Counted from the stretch's first letter, positions 1 to 8,464 are shown. The stretch is DNA of 64,000 nt from Sphingomonas hankookensis (GCF_022664465.1 NZ_JAKREV010000001.1:434001-498000); one strand, 5' to 3'. Notes: generated by a model from the letters alone, not told the origin. Made by a program: numbers and translations.

Positions 1-331
1 CGACCGGCGCGGCACCCGGCGTGCGCTCCTCGATCGCCTGCACGATCGCGCGGTGCAGCGCGCGGTCAGCGAAATCGCTGAGCGTCCGCGTCACCTTCGT
101 CAGGTCGTAGGCACCCGACAGATCGCCCAGCGCCACCAGCAACGCGACCCGCCGCCGCTCGATCCGCAACTGCCGCGCCAATGGCAGATCTGGCTCCGCG
201 GCGATCGCCGACAGGATATCGTCATTGAACCCGTGGGTCCGCGTCAGGAAATCGGCTTCACGATCGATCAGTGTCGACAGGAAGGGCGAACCGTCGCGCA
301 CCCGCGCCAGCACATCCGATGAAATTTCCAT
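1..331 (-). CDS. glnE: GlnE, glutamine synthetase adenylyltransferase/deadenylase (N-terminal... internal start, C-terminus outside window)
   Basis: The ATG lies at 329-331 and the frame runs off the left edge, so only the first 110 residues are visible. They read as the N-terminus of the bifunctional enzyme that adenylylates and deadenylylates glutamine synthetase: an Arg-rich LRIERRRVALLVALGDLSG stretch (about residues 55-73) followed by a helical 'lsdfADrAL' segment, the family signature ahead of the first nucleotidyltransferase domain. No active-site motif falls inside the visible part, so the call rests on this N-terminal pattern. The gene diverges from the small ORF at 417, leaving an 85-bp shared upstream region. 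Confidence 0.75.
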   Translation of the reverse strand, partial: MEISSDVLARVRDGSPFLSTLIDREADFLTRTHGFNDDILSAIAAEPDLPLARQLRIERRRVALLVALGDLSGAYDLTKVTRTLSDFADRALHRAIVQAIEERTPGAAPV

Positions 332-416
332 TTTGCCCTCGTAGCAACCGCGACCAATGGGGCTAGCTATCGGGTAAATGCGTGAAACGAAACGACGATG
401 CGCTCGTTAGAGACGC

Positions 417-593
417 ATGGCACCCTATGTCCCCCCTTCCGTCAAACGGCCCTTTGCGGGGCAGGTCGTTCGTGCGCCGAACGCCGGTGATGGGATCGGC
501 CGGGCGTTGCGCGATGTCTATGGGCAGGACATGCGCCTGCCGGGAATGTGGGATCAATATGTGCAACGGCTGGACAAATGGTCCGACCGGTAA
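417..593 (+). CDS. 58-aa basic small protein with NepR-like ALR-VY helix
   Basis: A short ORF bounded upstream by an in-frame stop at 408-410, so ATG 417 is the only ATG that includes the conserved-looking part. The Shine-Dalgarno is weak (agag at 409-412). Residues about 26-33 read IGRALRDV and continue into YGQDMRLPG, then a second helix DQYVQRLDKW. True NepR at 2572 has LGNALRAVYQD followed by P-x-x-M-x-x-x-L-x-x-L, so the first helix matches well and the second only loosely. The ORF converges on ecfG with six bases between stop codons. I infer a NepR-like anti-sigma paralogue or NepR-derived small protein; it could also be an unrelated short conserved protein. Confidence 0.55.
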   Translation: MAPYVPPSVKRPFAGQVVRAPNAGDGIGRALRDVYGQDMRLPGMWDQYVQRLDKWSDR

Positions 594-599
594 TCGACC

Positions 600-1235
600 T
601 CAGCGCTCTCGGCTGAGGTCGTCCACTTCGCCCATGATCGTGTCGAGTACGGTCTGGCCGTTGTTGTCCGGCTGTTCCGCACGCGATGGCAGCTTGCCTT
701 CGGTCATCAACGCTTCCAGCGCAACGCGACCGCGTGCCACGCGGCTCTTGATCGTGCCAACCGCGACATTGCAGATTTCCGCTGCTTCTTCATAGGCAAA
801 GCCACCGGCACCGACGAGGATCAGCGCTTCGCGCTGCGGCTGTGGCAGGTGTAGCAACGCACGTTGCATGTCGGCCAGTTCGACGTGGCGATCCTGGCTT
901 GCAGGGGCGGCAAGGATGCGGTCGGCGACCAGATCGTCCCACTCGCCCTTGAAGCGCGCACGGCGCATCTGCGACAGATACAGGTTGCGCAGGATGATGA
1001 AGGTCCACGCGCGCATGTTGGTGCCGGCCTGGAACCGCTGGCGCGCGGCCCATGCCTTCAGCAGCGTTTCCTGCACCAGATCGTCCGCCAGATCGCGGCT
1101 GCCCGACAGCGACCTGCCGAACGCGCGCAGATGCGGGATGACCTGCGCCAGTTGCTTCTTGAACTCGGGGTCCGGCAACGCGACGTGCTCCCGCACCTCG
1201 CCTGCCGCGTCCTCGCTGATGTCGGATTCAGTCAT
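600..1235 (-). CDS. ecfG: EcfG-type general stress response sigma factor
   Basis: A 211-aa ECF sigma factor. Region sigma2 lies at about residues 30-97 (DLVQETLLKAW, then MRAWTFIILRNLYLSQMRR) and region sigma4 at about 120-178 (LPQPQREALILV, then an HTH with IKSRVARGR). The sequence and the neighbouring phyR and nepR identify the EcfG group, which NepR sequesters and phosphorylated PhyR releases under stress. I chose ATG 1233-1235, which starts MTESDISED; upstream in-frame sequence is Arg-rich and not protein-like. It is probably cotranscribed with phyR and the 45-aa ORF. No GGAAC-type EcfG element was seen directly upstream, unlike nepR. Confidence 0.93.
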   Translation of the reverse strand: MTESDISEDAAGEVREHVALPDPEFKKQLAQVIPHLRAFGRSLSGSRDLADDLVQETLLKAWAARQRFQAGTNMRAWTFIILRNLYLSQMRRARFKGEWDDLVADRILAAPASQDRHVELADMQRALLHLPQPQREALILVGAGGFAYEEAAEICNVAVGTIKSRVARGRVALEALMTEGKLPSRAEQPDNNGQTVLDTIMGEVDDLSRER

Positions 1236-1351
1236 TCTTATCCGTTCGCTACGCAGTCGGCCCGTGTGGGGGCTGACCCGAACATAGGGTTGTCGATGGC
1301 CGATTGCCAGCACTGCCCGGCGGTCCGTGCCGGACGGTCCGGCCGACGCCT

Positions 1352-1489
1352 TCAGGTGAGCAGGATATACGCCATGACCCCGATCGCGGCGACGAGCGAC
1401 ACGATCAGGATATAGCGGGTCACGCCGGGGGTTGCGCCTGCGCGCGCTTCGGTGGCGCTCACATGGATGCGGTCTTGATCGTCTGCCAT
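1352..1489 (-). CDS. 45-aa single-pass membrane peptide between phyR and ecfG
   Basis: ATG at 1487-1489, TGA at 1352-1354. A polar N-terminal part of about 24 residues (MADDQDRIHVSATEARAG...) is followed by one hydrophobic helix, TRYILIVSLVAAIGVMAYIL, ending three residues later. It sits 39 bp after phyR and 116 bp before ecfG on the same strand, so it most likely belongs to a phyR-orf45-ecfG transcript. An unknown small inner-membrane protein; a regulatory role in stress signalling is only a guess from position. Its length puts it below usual ORF cutoffs. Confidence 0.65.
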   Translation of the reverse strand: MADDQDRIHVSATEARAGATPGVTRYILIVSLVAAIGVMAYILLT

Positions 1490-1528
1490 GGCCTATCAAC
1501 CCCCGAAGTTCGTTTTGGGTCCGTACCG

Positions 1529-2335
1529 TTATTCGGCAGCTTCCGGCACCGTCGCTTCGTCGAAGAACAGCGCCTGGCTGATCGCCGCCTTCACGGTCGA
1601 ACGCTGGAACGGCTTGGTGATCAGGAACGTCGGTTCGGGACGTTCGCCGGTCAGCAACCGCTCGGGGAATGCGGTGATAAAGATCACCGGCACGTTGAAT
1701 TCCGACAGGATATCCTTGACCGCATCGATGCCCGAGCTGTCGTCGGCCAGCTGGATGTCGGCCAGCACCAGGCCGGGGCGATCCTGCATGGCCAACGCGA
1801 CCGCTTCGTCGCGGGTAACGGCGACGCCGGTGACGTCGTGGCCCAGATCGCGGACAATCTGCTCCAGGTCCATCGCGATCAGTGGCTCGTCCTCGATGAT
1901 CATCACGCGCGAACGGGTCTGCTGCTCGATCTCGCGCAGCGCCTCGGCAACCAGATCCTCGACCTCGTCGGGGCTCGCTTCGATCAGATAGGCGGCGTCT
2001 TCGGTGGTGAAGCCTTCCATCGCGGTCAGCAGCAGTGCCTGACGCGACAACGGCGCGATGCGGGCGAGGCGCGCCTGGGCGATCGCCTCGTTCTCGTCGC
2101 CCGATGCGCTGGCCGCACCGAACGCTTCGGGCTGCGACGAGGCCCAGATCGCCTGGAAGGTGCGATATAGGCCCAGCCGGGGATCGACATCGCGCGGAAA
2201 TTCTTCGGGTGCCGCGACGATCGCTTCCAGCGTCGCGCGGACATATTGATCGCCTTCGCTCTGGCTGCCGGTGAGCGCCCGGGCGTAGCGCCGGAGGAAA
2301 GGAAGGTGCGGCGCAAGCTGCTGTCCGAGCGACAT
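1529..2335 (-). CDS. phyR: PhyR, stress response regulator with sigma-like output domain
   Basis: A 268-aa anti-anti-sigma factor. Residues about 1-135 form the sigma-factor mimic (sigma2-like and sigma4-like helices that bind NepR). Residues about 143-260 form the receiver, with acidic pocket EDE 148-150, phospho-acceptor D193 in LADIQL, T221 in FITAF and K241 in KPF. Phosphorylation exposes the mimic, which removes NepR from EcfG. It diverges from nepR-phyP across a 236-bp region. The plus-strand EcfG-like promoter there points at nepR; I saw no GGAAC element facing phyR. Confidence 0.96.
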   Translation of the reverse strand: MSLGQQLAPHLPFLRRYARALTGSQSEGDQYVRATLEAIVAAPEEFPRDVDPRLGLYRTFQAIWASSQPEAFGAASASGDENEAIAQARLARIAPLSRQALLLTAMEGFTTEDAAYLIEASPDEVEDLVAEALREIEQQTRSRVMIIEDEPLIAMDLEQIVRDLGHDVTGVAVTRDEAVALAMQDRPGLVLADIQLADDSSGIDAVKDILSEFNVPVIFITAFPERLLTGERPEPTFLITKPFQRSTVKAAISQALFFDEATVPEAAE

Positions 2336-2445
2336 GGTCAGATAGGTCTCCTTGGACGCGGCGCCGGTCGACCCGTCACCGCAAAACTCAACATCAACGA
2401 TACAATCACGGAGAAAACGCCTCCCCCGAGTTCGCGTCGGGTAAT

Positions 2446-2470
2446 GGAACCAGCGAGCGCGTCTTTAGTT
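2446..2470 (+). promoter_or_regulatory. Candidate EcfG promoter for nepR-phyP
   Basis: GGAAC at 2446-2450, 17 bases, then GTT at 2468-2470. This fits the published alphaproteobacterial EcfG pattern GGAAC-N16/17-cGTT apart from A in place of c. The predicted transcription start is about 95 bases before the nepR GTG, implying autoregulation of the anti-sigma factor and its kinase. Seen directly; activity is inferred. Confidence 0.7.
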
Positions 2471-2571
2471 TCATGTGCGCCCGACGCGTTGACGCCAGAT
2501 TGTATCGACGTTGTCTGGCATGTGATTTTCGTGCCGGCATTTGACCGCGCATCGGGGGAAGGCATTGCTTC

Positions 2572-2739
2572 GTGAAGGATGAACAGGCGGCTCAGCAGTC
2601 GAAGGCGAAAACCGCTGCGACCCTGCCGGACAAGAGGGATGCGTCGAACCTCGGCAATGCCCTGCGCGCCGTCTATCAGGATGCAGCGGGCGAGGCCGTT
2701 CCCGATGAGATGCTCGACTTGTTGAGCAAGTTGAAATAG
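2572..2739 (+). CDS. nepR: NepR anti-sigma factor
   Basis: A 55-aa protein starting with GTG; a strong Shine-Dalgarno GGGGGAAGG at 2554-2562 lies nine bases upstream and decides the start. Helix 1 is LGNALRAVYQD and helix 2 is VPDEMLDLLSKL, the two helices by which NepR binds either EcfG or phosphorylated PhyR. The N-terminus is charged and probably disordered. It precedes phyP by 10 bp, probably in one operon, and carries an EcfG-type promoter upstream, giving negative feedback on the stress response. Confidence 0.93.
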   Translation: MKDEQAAQQSKAKTAATLPDKRDASNLGNALRAVYQDAAGEAVPDEMLDLLSKLK

Positions 2740-2749
2740 CCGCGGGGGC

Positions 2750-4330
2750 GTGACAAGCACCTCATCCGCTCGACTAAAACCGCCCAGTCCGACCGCCGCG
2801 CTTCGCCGGGCACCGACCGGCGCGAAGCTGATGCTGATCCTCAGCGCGGCGCTCCTTCCGCTGGCGCTGATCGCGCTGTTCGCGACGCTGCAGACGTCGC
2901 GGATCGCCGACATCGATCTGCGGGCGCGGCTGCGCGTGGCTGCGACCGAGGCGTCGCGCGCGCTGGCGATCGAGCTGGTCGGCGACATGACGGCGCTGCG
3001 CGTCGCGATGACCGCACTCAGCACCGATCCGGCCAACTCGCCCAGCTGCGCGCGCGTCGAAGGCGTGTTCGCGCAACAGACCTCGATCGGGGCGCGTTTC
3101 GGCATCTACTCGTCCGACGGGCGGCTGGTATGCGGGACCGCGATCCCCGTGCGCATGACCGGTGCGCCCGACGCCGGCGGCGTTCGTGCGCAGATCGTGC
3201 CCGATGGCGGATTGGTGCTGGATATCCGTGGCGTCAGCGAATCGCGCGCGGTCGCGTTCTTTCCGGTGACGATGCTGCGCGAACTGGCGCAGCCCAGCGG
3301 CTTTGCCACCCCGTTCGAGGGCGGATTGCAGCATGGCCGGGACGGCGAGCTCACCCTGACGCAGTTGCCGGTCCAGTCGGGCATCGACCGACGCGAAGGG
3401 GTCAGCATACCGCTCGGCATCGACGACCTCGCCTTCACCATGGCGGTCCGGCGCGCGCCGTTTACCTCGTCGGCGATCGTGGCGATGTTGTTGCCGCTGG
3501 TGATGTGGATCGCGGCGACCGGTATCGGCTGGTTCGTGGTCGACCGGCTGCTGATCCGTCCGCTGCGGCGGCTGCGCGATGATATTGAACGCTATCGCCC
3601 CGGCCATCCGATGGCGCAGGTCAATTTGGGTGCAATACCGGCGCAGGAAATCGCCGATCTGGGCGAGACGTTCCAGGAACTGACCCACACTGTGGAGCGC
3701 CACGAGCAATCGATGGCCGATGGACTGGTGCGGCAAACCAAGCTGACGCGCGAAGTGCATCACCGTGTGAAGAACAACCTGCAGGTCATCGCCAGCCTGA
3801 TCAATTTTCACGCCCGCAGCGCGCATGGCGAGGCGGCGGTCGACGCCTATGCCACGATCCAGCGCCGCGTCGACGCGCTCGCGGTGGTCCATCGGCACCA
3901 TTATGCCGAAATGGAGGAAAATCGCGGGCTCGAGCTGAAATCGGTGATCGGCGAACTGGCCTCGAACATCCGCGCCACCGCATCTAGCAACGCGACGAAG
4001 CTCGGCATCACGCTGAACGTGGAATCCGTACTGGTGACGCAGGACGTCGCGGTGGCGGTGTCGTTCCTGCTGACCGAGCTGATCGAACTCGCGGTGTCGG
4101 TGAACGCGGAGGCGCAGATCGGCGTCTCGCTTCGTCACGTCGCGGGCACCGATACCGCGGTGCTGCGCGCCAGCTCGCCGGCGTTGGTCGAAGGCGAGGA
4201 ACTGGAGTCGCTCGTCGCCAGCCGCTATGGCCGGATCGTTCTGGGCCTGTCGCGTCAGCTGCGCGCGCCGCTGCATCACGACCCACTGATCGGCGCCTAC
4301 GAGATCACGATCGCCGCGAAGGCAGCCTAA
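2750..4330 (+). CDS. phyP: PhyP-like membrane histidine kinase with degenerate ATP-binding domain
   Basis: 526 aa, GTG start. TM1 about residues 27-48, a periplasmic domain of about 190 residues, TM2 about 241-264, a HAMP-like linker, then a HisKA_2 dimerization helix with EVHHRVKNNLQ (H338 the likely phospho-site). The ATP-binding part is eroded: the N-box position reads LLTELIELAVSV with no Asn, and the G1 position reads LRASSPALVE with no DxGxG. The locus and this degeneracy match PhyP of Sphingomonas sp. Fr1, a negative regulator thought to dephosphorylate PhyR. The stop codon overlaps that of queE by four bases, tail to tail. No terminator is visible between them. Confidence 0.85.
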   Translation: MTSTSSARLKPPSPTAALRRAPTGAKLMLILSAALLPLALIALFATLQTSRIADIDLRARLRVAATEASRALAIELVGDMTALRVAMTALSTDPANSPSCARVEGVFAQQTSIGARFGIYSSDGRLVCGTAIPVRMTGAPDAGGVRAQIVPDGGLVLDIRGVSESRAVAFFPVTMLRELAQPSGFATPFEGGLQHGRDGELTLTQLPVQSGIDRREGVSIPLGIDDLAFTMAVRRAPFTSSAIVAMLLPLVMWIAATGIGWFVVDRLLIRPLRRLRDDIERYRPGHPMAQVNLGAIPAQEIADLGETFQELTHTVERHEQSMADGLVRQTKLTREVHHRVKNNLQVIASLINFHARSAHGEAAVDAYATIQRRVDALAVVHRHHYAEMEENRGLELKSVIGELASNIRATASSNATKLGITLNVESVLVTQDVAVAVSFLLTELIELAVSVNAEAQIGVSLRHVAGTDTAVLRASSPALVEGEELESLVASRYGRIVLGLSRQLRAPLHHDPLIGAYEITIAAKAA

Positions 4331-4962
4331 CGCAGACCGAGCAGCTTGTGCGTTTGCAGCGAAAGGCGCCATTTCGGCCTCGCCATCGCGAAGGCGACCG
4401 CTGCGTCGCGGTTGATCGCTTCCATGCCGATCGCATCCATCGGCTGCACCAGATGGTGGGCGAAGTCCCAGCGTTCCAGTGCGTCGATGTCGATCCCGGC
4501 TTGCGGCCAGACCAGCTTCAGCTCGTCGCCCCGGCGTTGGACCACGTCGCTGCCCGCCTTCGGGCTGATACAGACCCAATCGATGCCGGGATGCGCCGCA
4601 ATCGTGCCGTTGCTCTCGATCGCAACGGTGAAGCCCGTCGCATGCAGGGCGTCGACCAGCGCATCGTCGATCTGCAACATCGGCTCGCCACCGGTCAGCA
4701 CGACGAAGCGGCGATTGATCGCACCATCCCAGTGGCTGACCACCGCCGCGACCAATGCCGCCGCATCGACGAACTTGCCACCGCCCGCCCCATCGGTGCC
4801 GACGAAATCGGTGTCGCAGAATTTGCAGATCGCACTCGCCCGGTCGACTTCACGCCCGGTCCATAGATTGCACCCGGCAAAGCGCACGAACACCGCGCGC
4901 CGACCGGCATGCACCCCTTCCCCCTGCAGGGTCAGGAACATTTCCTTGACCGAATAGGTCAT
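4327..4962 (-). CDS. queE: QueE, 7-carboxy-7-deazaguanine synthase
   Basis: A 211-aa radical-SAM enzyme that converts 6-carboxytetrahydropterin to 7-carboxy-7-deazaguanine for queuosine synthesis. N-terminal substrate motif [10 protein letters not shown] at residues 7-16 and a GGEP motif at 91-94 are present. The iron-sulfur cysteines are C31, C46 and C49, that is CX14CX2C instead of the usual CX3CX2C, a variant known in some QueE proteins. It overlaps queC by four bases (ATGA), so translation is coupled. QueD and QueF are not in the window. Confidence 0.93.
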   Translation of the reverse strand: MTYSVKEMFLTLQGEGVHAGRRAVFVRFAGCNLWTGREVDRASAICKFCDTDFVGTDGAGGGKFVDAAALVAAVVSHWDGAINRRFVVLTGGEPMLQIDDALVDALHATGFTVAIESNGTIAAHPGIDWVCISPKAGSDVVQRRGDELKLVWPQAGIDIDALERWDFAHHLVQPMDAIGMEAINRDAAVAFAMARPKWRLSLQTHKLLGLR

Positions 4963-5660
4963 CGGCCGGTGTCGGGCTGTTCCGCGTAGCGCGTCGGGTC
5001 GGGCAGGCCCGCCTCGACGAAACCGCGTGCGCGCAGGCGACAGCTGTCGCAGCGCCCGCAATGAAGATCGCCGACCGGATCGTAGCACGACCAGCTCATC
5101 CCGGCATCGATGCCCAGCCGGGCCGCTTCGCGCGCGATATCGGCCTTGGTCATGTTCTGCAGCGGGGCGTGGATGCGGAACGGATCGCCTTCGACCCCTG
5201 CCCGCGTCGCCAGTTCGGCCAGCCGCTCGAACCCGGCGATGAACTCCGGCCGACAGTCGGGATAGCCCGAATAGTCGAGCGCGTTGACGCCGATCCACAA
5301 ATCGCGCGCGCCCGCCGCCTCCGCCCAACCCAGTGCCAGGCTAAGGAAGATCGTGTTGCGCGCCGGGACGTAGGTGACCGGGATCACGTCCTCGACCACG
5401 CCGTCCTTGGGCACGGCGATCGACGCGTCGGTCAGTGCCGAGCCGCCAAAGGCCGACAGGTCGAGCGGCAGTACGACATGGCGTTCGGCACCCAGGGCCG
5501 CCGCGATCCGCCGCGCCGCCGCCAGTTCGACCAGATGGCGTTGGTTGTAATCGATCGAGAGCGCCAGCAACCGGTGCCCGGCCTCGCGGGCCAGCGCTGC
5601 CGACACCATCGAGTCGAGTCCGCCCGACACCAGCACCACGCTGAGGGGAGTATTCGTCAT
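4959..5660 (-). CDS. queC: QueC, 7-cyano-7-deazaguanine synthase
   Basis: A 233-aa ATP-dependent amidating enzyme that turns 7-carboxy-7-deazaguanine into preQ0. The PP-loop SGGLDS is at residues 12-17. Zinc ligands C192, C201, C204 and C207 lie in the C-terminal C-x8-C-x2-C-x2-C. I chose ATG 5658-5660 because the family starts just before the PP-loop; the frame stays open 45 bases further upstream. First gene of a queC-queE pair, preceded on the same strand by a terminator at 5704-5733. Confidence 0.94.
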   Translation of the reverse strand: MTNTPLSVVLVSGGLDSMVSAALAREAGHRLLALSIDYNQRHLVELAAARRIAAALGAERHVVLPLDLSAFGGSALTDASIAVPKDGVVEDVIPVTYVPARNTIFLSLALGWAEAAGARDLWIGVNALDYSGYPDCRPEFIAGFERLAELATRAGVEGDPFRIHAPLQNMTKADIAREAARLGIDAGMSWSCYDPVGDLHCGRCDSCRLRARGFVEAGLPDPTRYAEQPDTGR

Positions 5661-5703
5661 GCCGCGCTCGCTAGGGCTTTCGGGAAGGGAGGGCAACCGC
5701 CAC

Positions 5704-5733
5704 ACAAAGAACGGGCCGCACGGCGGCGGCCCG
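5704..5733 (-). terminator. Rho-independent terminator after the secreted protein gene
   Basis: Read on the minus strand, an 8-bp perfect GC stem (CGGGCCGC at 5712-5719 pairing with 5726-5733) is followed by TTCTTTGT. It separates the gene ending at 5814 from queC. Confidence 0.65.
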
Positions 5734-5813
5734 AAGAGGGTTCATGCTTAGGGATAACATGCATGCCCGTAAGGACATTTCACTGTCTTACAGGATGGAG
5801 GCTAAACGTCGGC

Positions 5814-6233
5814 TTAACGCGAGCGGCCACCGCACGTCCCCACCCGCCGCGCCTCGTACGCATCGGCGAAGGGCATGCCGTCGACGATCCCCTCGCTTTC
5901 GATCCGCAGCGCCCGTGGCGTGTCGACATGGATCGTGGTGCGGACATGGCCCGATCCCGGACAGGTGTAATGGACCGTCGCGATGCGCGGCGTATCGTCG
6001 ATCACGAACCGGCTGCACTGTGCCGACCGCAGCCGCAGGCGGAACAGCACGGCCGTATCGGCGACGCAGCTGTCGCGTGCCGCCTCGGGCGAACCGGGGC
6101 TGCGCAACGCCCATTGCCCGGGCGCCACCGACTGCATCGCGCGCAATGTCGGCGCGGCGACCGGTTGCGCGACGCCCGCCGAGGCGAGGGCCAGCGCACC
6201 GATCAGCGCGCCCCGTAACGGCAATCCCCCCAT
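5814..6233 (-). CDS. Secreted protein of unknown function (DUF3617-like)
   Basis: 139 aa with a signal peptide of about 24 residues (LRGALIGALALASAGVA then QPVAA). The mature part has four cysteines that could form disulfides and motifs WALRS, VIDDTP and HYTCPGSG, resembling periplasmic DUF3617-type proteins. Two ATGs lie in frame; 6231-6233 has GGGGGA six to seven bases upstream, whereas 6237-6239 has it immediately adjacent, so I prefer the former. It lies 24 bp after hslO and may share its transcript. Function not recognised. Confidence 0.7.
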   Translation of the reverse strand: MGGLPLRGALIGALALASAGVAQPVAAPTLRAMQSVAPGQWALRSPGSPEAARDSCVADTAVLFRLRLRSAQCSRFVIDDTPRIATVHYTCPGSGHVRTTIHVDTPRALRIESEGIVDGMPFADAYEARRVGTCGGRSR

Positions 6234-6257
6234 GCCCATTCCCCCAAATGGCCCGCG

Positions 6258-7172
6258 TCAGGCGGCGATATCGGCCAGCGCCAGCGGAAATTTCGTCGCG
6301 CAAAATGCGCAGTCGACAGTGATGATCCCGGCTTCGTCCGCCATCGCCGCCCGTTCCTCCTCCGGAAAGCGCGAGATGACGCCCGTGATATAGTCGCGGT
6401 CGCACCGGCACCCGCGGCTGAGCGTCGTGCTGGCAAGGACGCGGACTTCGCGTTCCTCGTTGAACAGCCGCCATACCAGCGTTTCCAGCGGCACCATCGG
6501 ATCGGCGAGTTCGTCGGGGCTCATCGTCGCGCCCAGCGCCTCGACATGATGCCATTCGGGATGGTCGAGCCGGGTATGGAGCCGCTCGCGCCCTTCCTCC
6601 CCCTCGGGCAGGTGCTGGAGGAACATGCCGCCCGCAATCCGCTGGCCATTATCGTCGAAGCCGATGCCTAGTCGCACCAGCGACGGGATCTGTTCGGACT
6701 GCAGGAAATAGCTCTCCGCCGCCGCCGCGATCGAATCGCCGTCGAGCGGAACAATCCCCTGATAGCGTTCGCCCGACGTCACCTGATCGAACGTAATCGC
6801 CAAATAGCCCTGCCCGAACATCGCGAACAGCGACGGGTCCTCGCCCAGTTCGACCAAGCGGTCGGCGTCGAAATCGACATAACCGCGGAGTTCGCCGTTC
6901 TTATAGTCGCACACCATCAGGCGGATAATCCCGCCTTGGGTCTGCGCCTGTAGCGTCAATTGGCCTTCGGCTTCCTTCAACGTCGATCCGAGCAGCGCGG
7001 TCAACGCCAGCGTTTCGGCCAGCAGCTTTTCAATCGGTGCGGGATAGGCATGGGCGGCAAGGATCGACTGCGCCACCGACCCCAGCCGTACGACGCGGCC
7101 GCGCGCATGATGATCGGGAAGGGTGAACCCGATCGCACGGTCGAGATCGGGCAGGCGGACGGTATCGGTCAA
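6258..7172 (-). CDS. hslO: Hsp33 redox-regulated chaperone
   Basis: A 304-aa holdase activated by oxidation and heat. The N-terminal domain carries FTLPDHHARGRVVRLG, the family opening. The C-terminal redox switch has C255, C257, C288 and C291 (CxC-x30-CxxC), which bind zinc when reduced. I chose TTG at 7170-7172 because GGAG lies seven bases upstream and the protein then begins MTDTVRLPDL as in relatives; a second TTG at 7200-7202 would add ten residues. Probably first gene of a unit with the secreted protein downstream. Confidence 0.9.
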   Translation of the reverse strand: MTDTVRLPDLDRAIGFTLPDHHARGRVVRLGSVAQSILAAHAYPAPIEKLLAETLALTALLGSTLKEAEGQLTLQAQTQGGIIRLMVCDYKNGELRGYVDFDADRLVELGEDPSLFAMFGQGYLAITFDQVTSGERYQGIVPLDGDSIAAAAESYFLQSEQIPSLVRLGIGFDDNGQRIAGGMFLQHLPEGEEGRERLHTRLDHPEWHHVEALGATMSPDELADPMVPLETLVWRLFNEEREVRVLASTTLSRGCRCDRDYITGVISRFPEEERAAMADEAGIITVDCAFCATKFPLALADIAA

Positions 7173-7538
7173 GCGGAAGCTCCATAAACCCTGAGCGGGC
7201 AAACTGTGATCGATCGCTCACATGGGAGCCCGCCGCCGATTTCGCAAGCGCTTTGCGATATGCTGCGATTGCGAAATGTCGGGAGGTGGCGACGTAATTC
7301 GTCCAGCCGAACCGACTTCATTCCCAAAGACCGGGGTTTCTCAATGATAGCGCGGAACTGGAGCCTCGCCGGCTCCCTGAAGGCCTTCGAGCTTTTGCAC
7401 TTTGGTTGAAGCACCCTCACCCTTCCCACCCGGCTCCGCCGTGCGGGCCCCTTCCCCCTCCCGGCGGGAGAGGGAGGGAGCGCCGAAGCCGCGGAAGAGT
7501 GAGGATGATCTACGGCACGCCGGGGAGTGTGTTCAGCC
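7173..7538. other. Intergenic region between hslO and argF with one large palindromic repeat
   Basis: 366 bp without a convincing gene. A 67-codon plus-strand frame at 7206-7409 shows no family motif and a poor start. A short GGAGCC-N5-GGCTCC hairpin lies near 7364-7380. The right part holds the CCCTCACCC repeat listed separately. Confidence 0.6.
7412..7507. repeat. CCCTCACCC...GGGAGAGGG inverted repeat, copy 1
   Basis: Starts CACCCTCACCCTTCC, has CCTCCCGGCGGGAGAGG in the centre and ends with a degraded AGTGAGG. A second, more symmetric copy is at 38985-39080. This repeat type is widespread between genes of sphingomonads. Confidence 0.75.
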
Positions 7539-8456
7539 CTACCCCACCAATCCAAAGCACCAGCGCAGGATCGCCTTCTGCGCGTGCAACCGGTTCTCGG
7601 CTTCCGGCCAGATATGCGACTGCGGACCGTCGATGACGTCCGGCGCGACTTCCTCGCCGCGATGGGCGGGCAGGCAATGGAGGAACACCGCATCGGGCTT
7701 GGCATACGCCATCAGTGCGGCATCCACCTGGTACGGCGCCATTGCCGCCAGCTTCTGATCGGCATGCGCCTGCCCCATCGATATCCAGGTATCGGTGACG
7801 ACGACATCGGCATCGCGCACGGCCGCGACCGGATCGCGGGTGATCGTCGCGCGCGCACCGGCCGCCGACAGGACGTCTGCCGACGGATCATAGCCCTCCG
7901 GACAGGCAGCGACGACATCGAAGCCCATCAGCGCGCCCGCCTCGACGATCGAATGCAGCACGTTGTTGCCGTCGCCCAACCACGCCCATTTCGTGCCCGG
8001 CAGCGCCTTGCCCGCCTCGATCACCGTCAACAGGTCGGCGACGATCTGGCACGGATGCGAGTGATCCGTCAGGCCGTTGATGACCGGAACCGAACTATAG
8101 CGCACCATTTCATCGAGCTTCGCCGGGTCATCGGTGCGCACCATGATCGCATCGCAATAGCCCGACAGGACCCGCGCGGTATCGGCAACCGTCTCGCCGC
8201 GGCCGAGCTGGGTCGTGCCGGCGTCGAGCACCAGCGCCGATCCGCCCAGTTGCCGCATCGCCATGTCGAACGACACGCGCGTACGGGTCGACGATTTTTC
8301 GAACACGCAGGCCAGCGTGTGGCCGGCAAGCGAGGCGTCGGCGTCGGCGCGGCCCTTGGGCCAGCCCTTGCGCGCGGCCTTCGCGTCGAGGGCGTCGTTG
8401 AGAATAGCGGCGATGCCGTCGGCACCGGCCGAGGCGAGATCGAGGAAATGGCGCAT
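7539..8456 (-). CDS. argF: Ornithine carbamoyltransferase
   Basis: A 305-aa enzyme that makes citrulline from ornithine and carbamoyl phosphate in arginine synthesis. The carbamoyl-phosphate motif STRTR is at 56-60, HSHPCQ supplies the second phosphate contact and HCLP near the C-terminus holds the ornithine-site cysteine. ATG 8454-8456 is chosen because the family begins RHFLDL. It follows argD on the same strand, separated by a 144-bp repeat-bearing gap, so the pair is probably one operon. Confidence 0.96.
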   Translation of the reverse strand: MRHFLDLASAGADGIAAILNDALDAKAARKGWPKGRADADASLAGHTLACVFEKSSTRTRVSFDMAMRQLGGSALVLDAGTTQLGRGETVADTARVLSGYCDAIMVRTDDPAKLDEMVRYSSVPVINGLTDHSHPCQIVADLLTVIEAGKALPGTKWAWLGDGNNVLHSIVEAGALMGFDVVAACPEGYDPSADVLSAAGARATITRDPVAAVRDADVVVTDTWISMGQAHADQKLAAMAPYQVDAALMAYAKPDAVFLHCLPAHRGEEVAPDVIDGPQSHIWPEAENRLHAQKAILRWCFGLVG

Positions 8457-8464
8457 TATGGGTA

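Noticed and set aside
7206..7409. 67-codon frame between hslO and argF
   Set aside because: No good ribosome site or motif, and it lies in a non-coding stretch near repeats.
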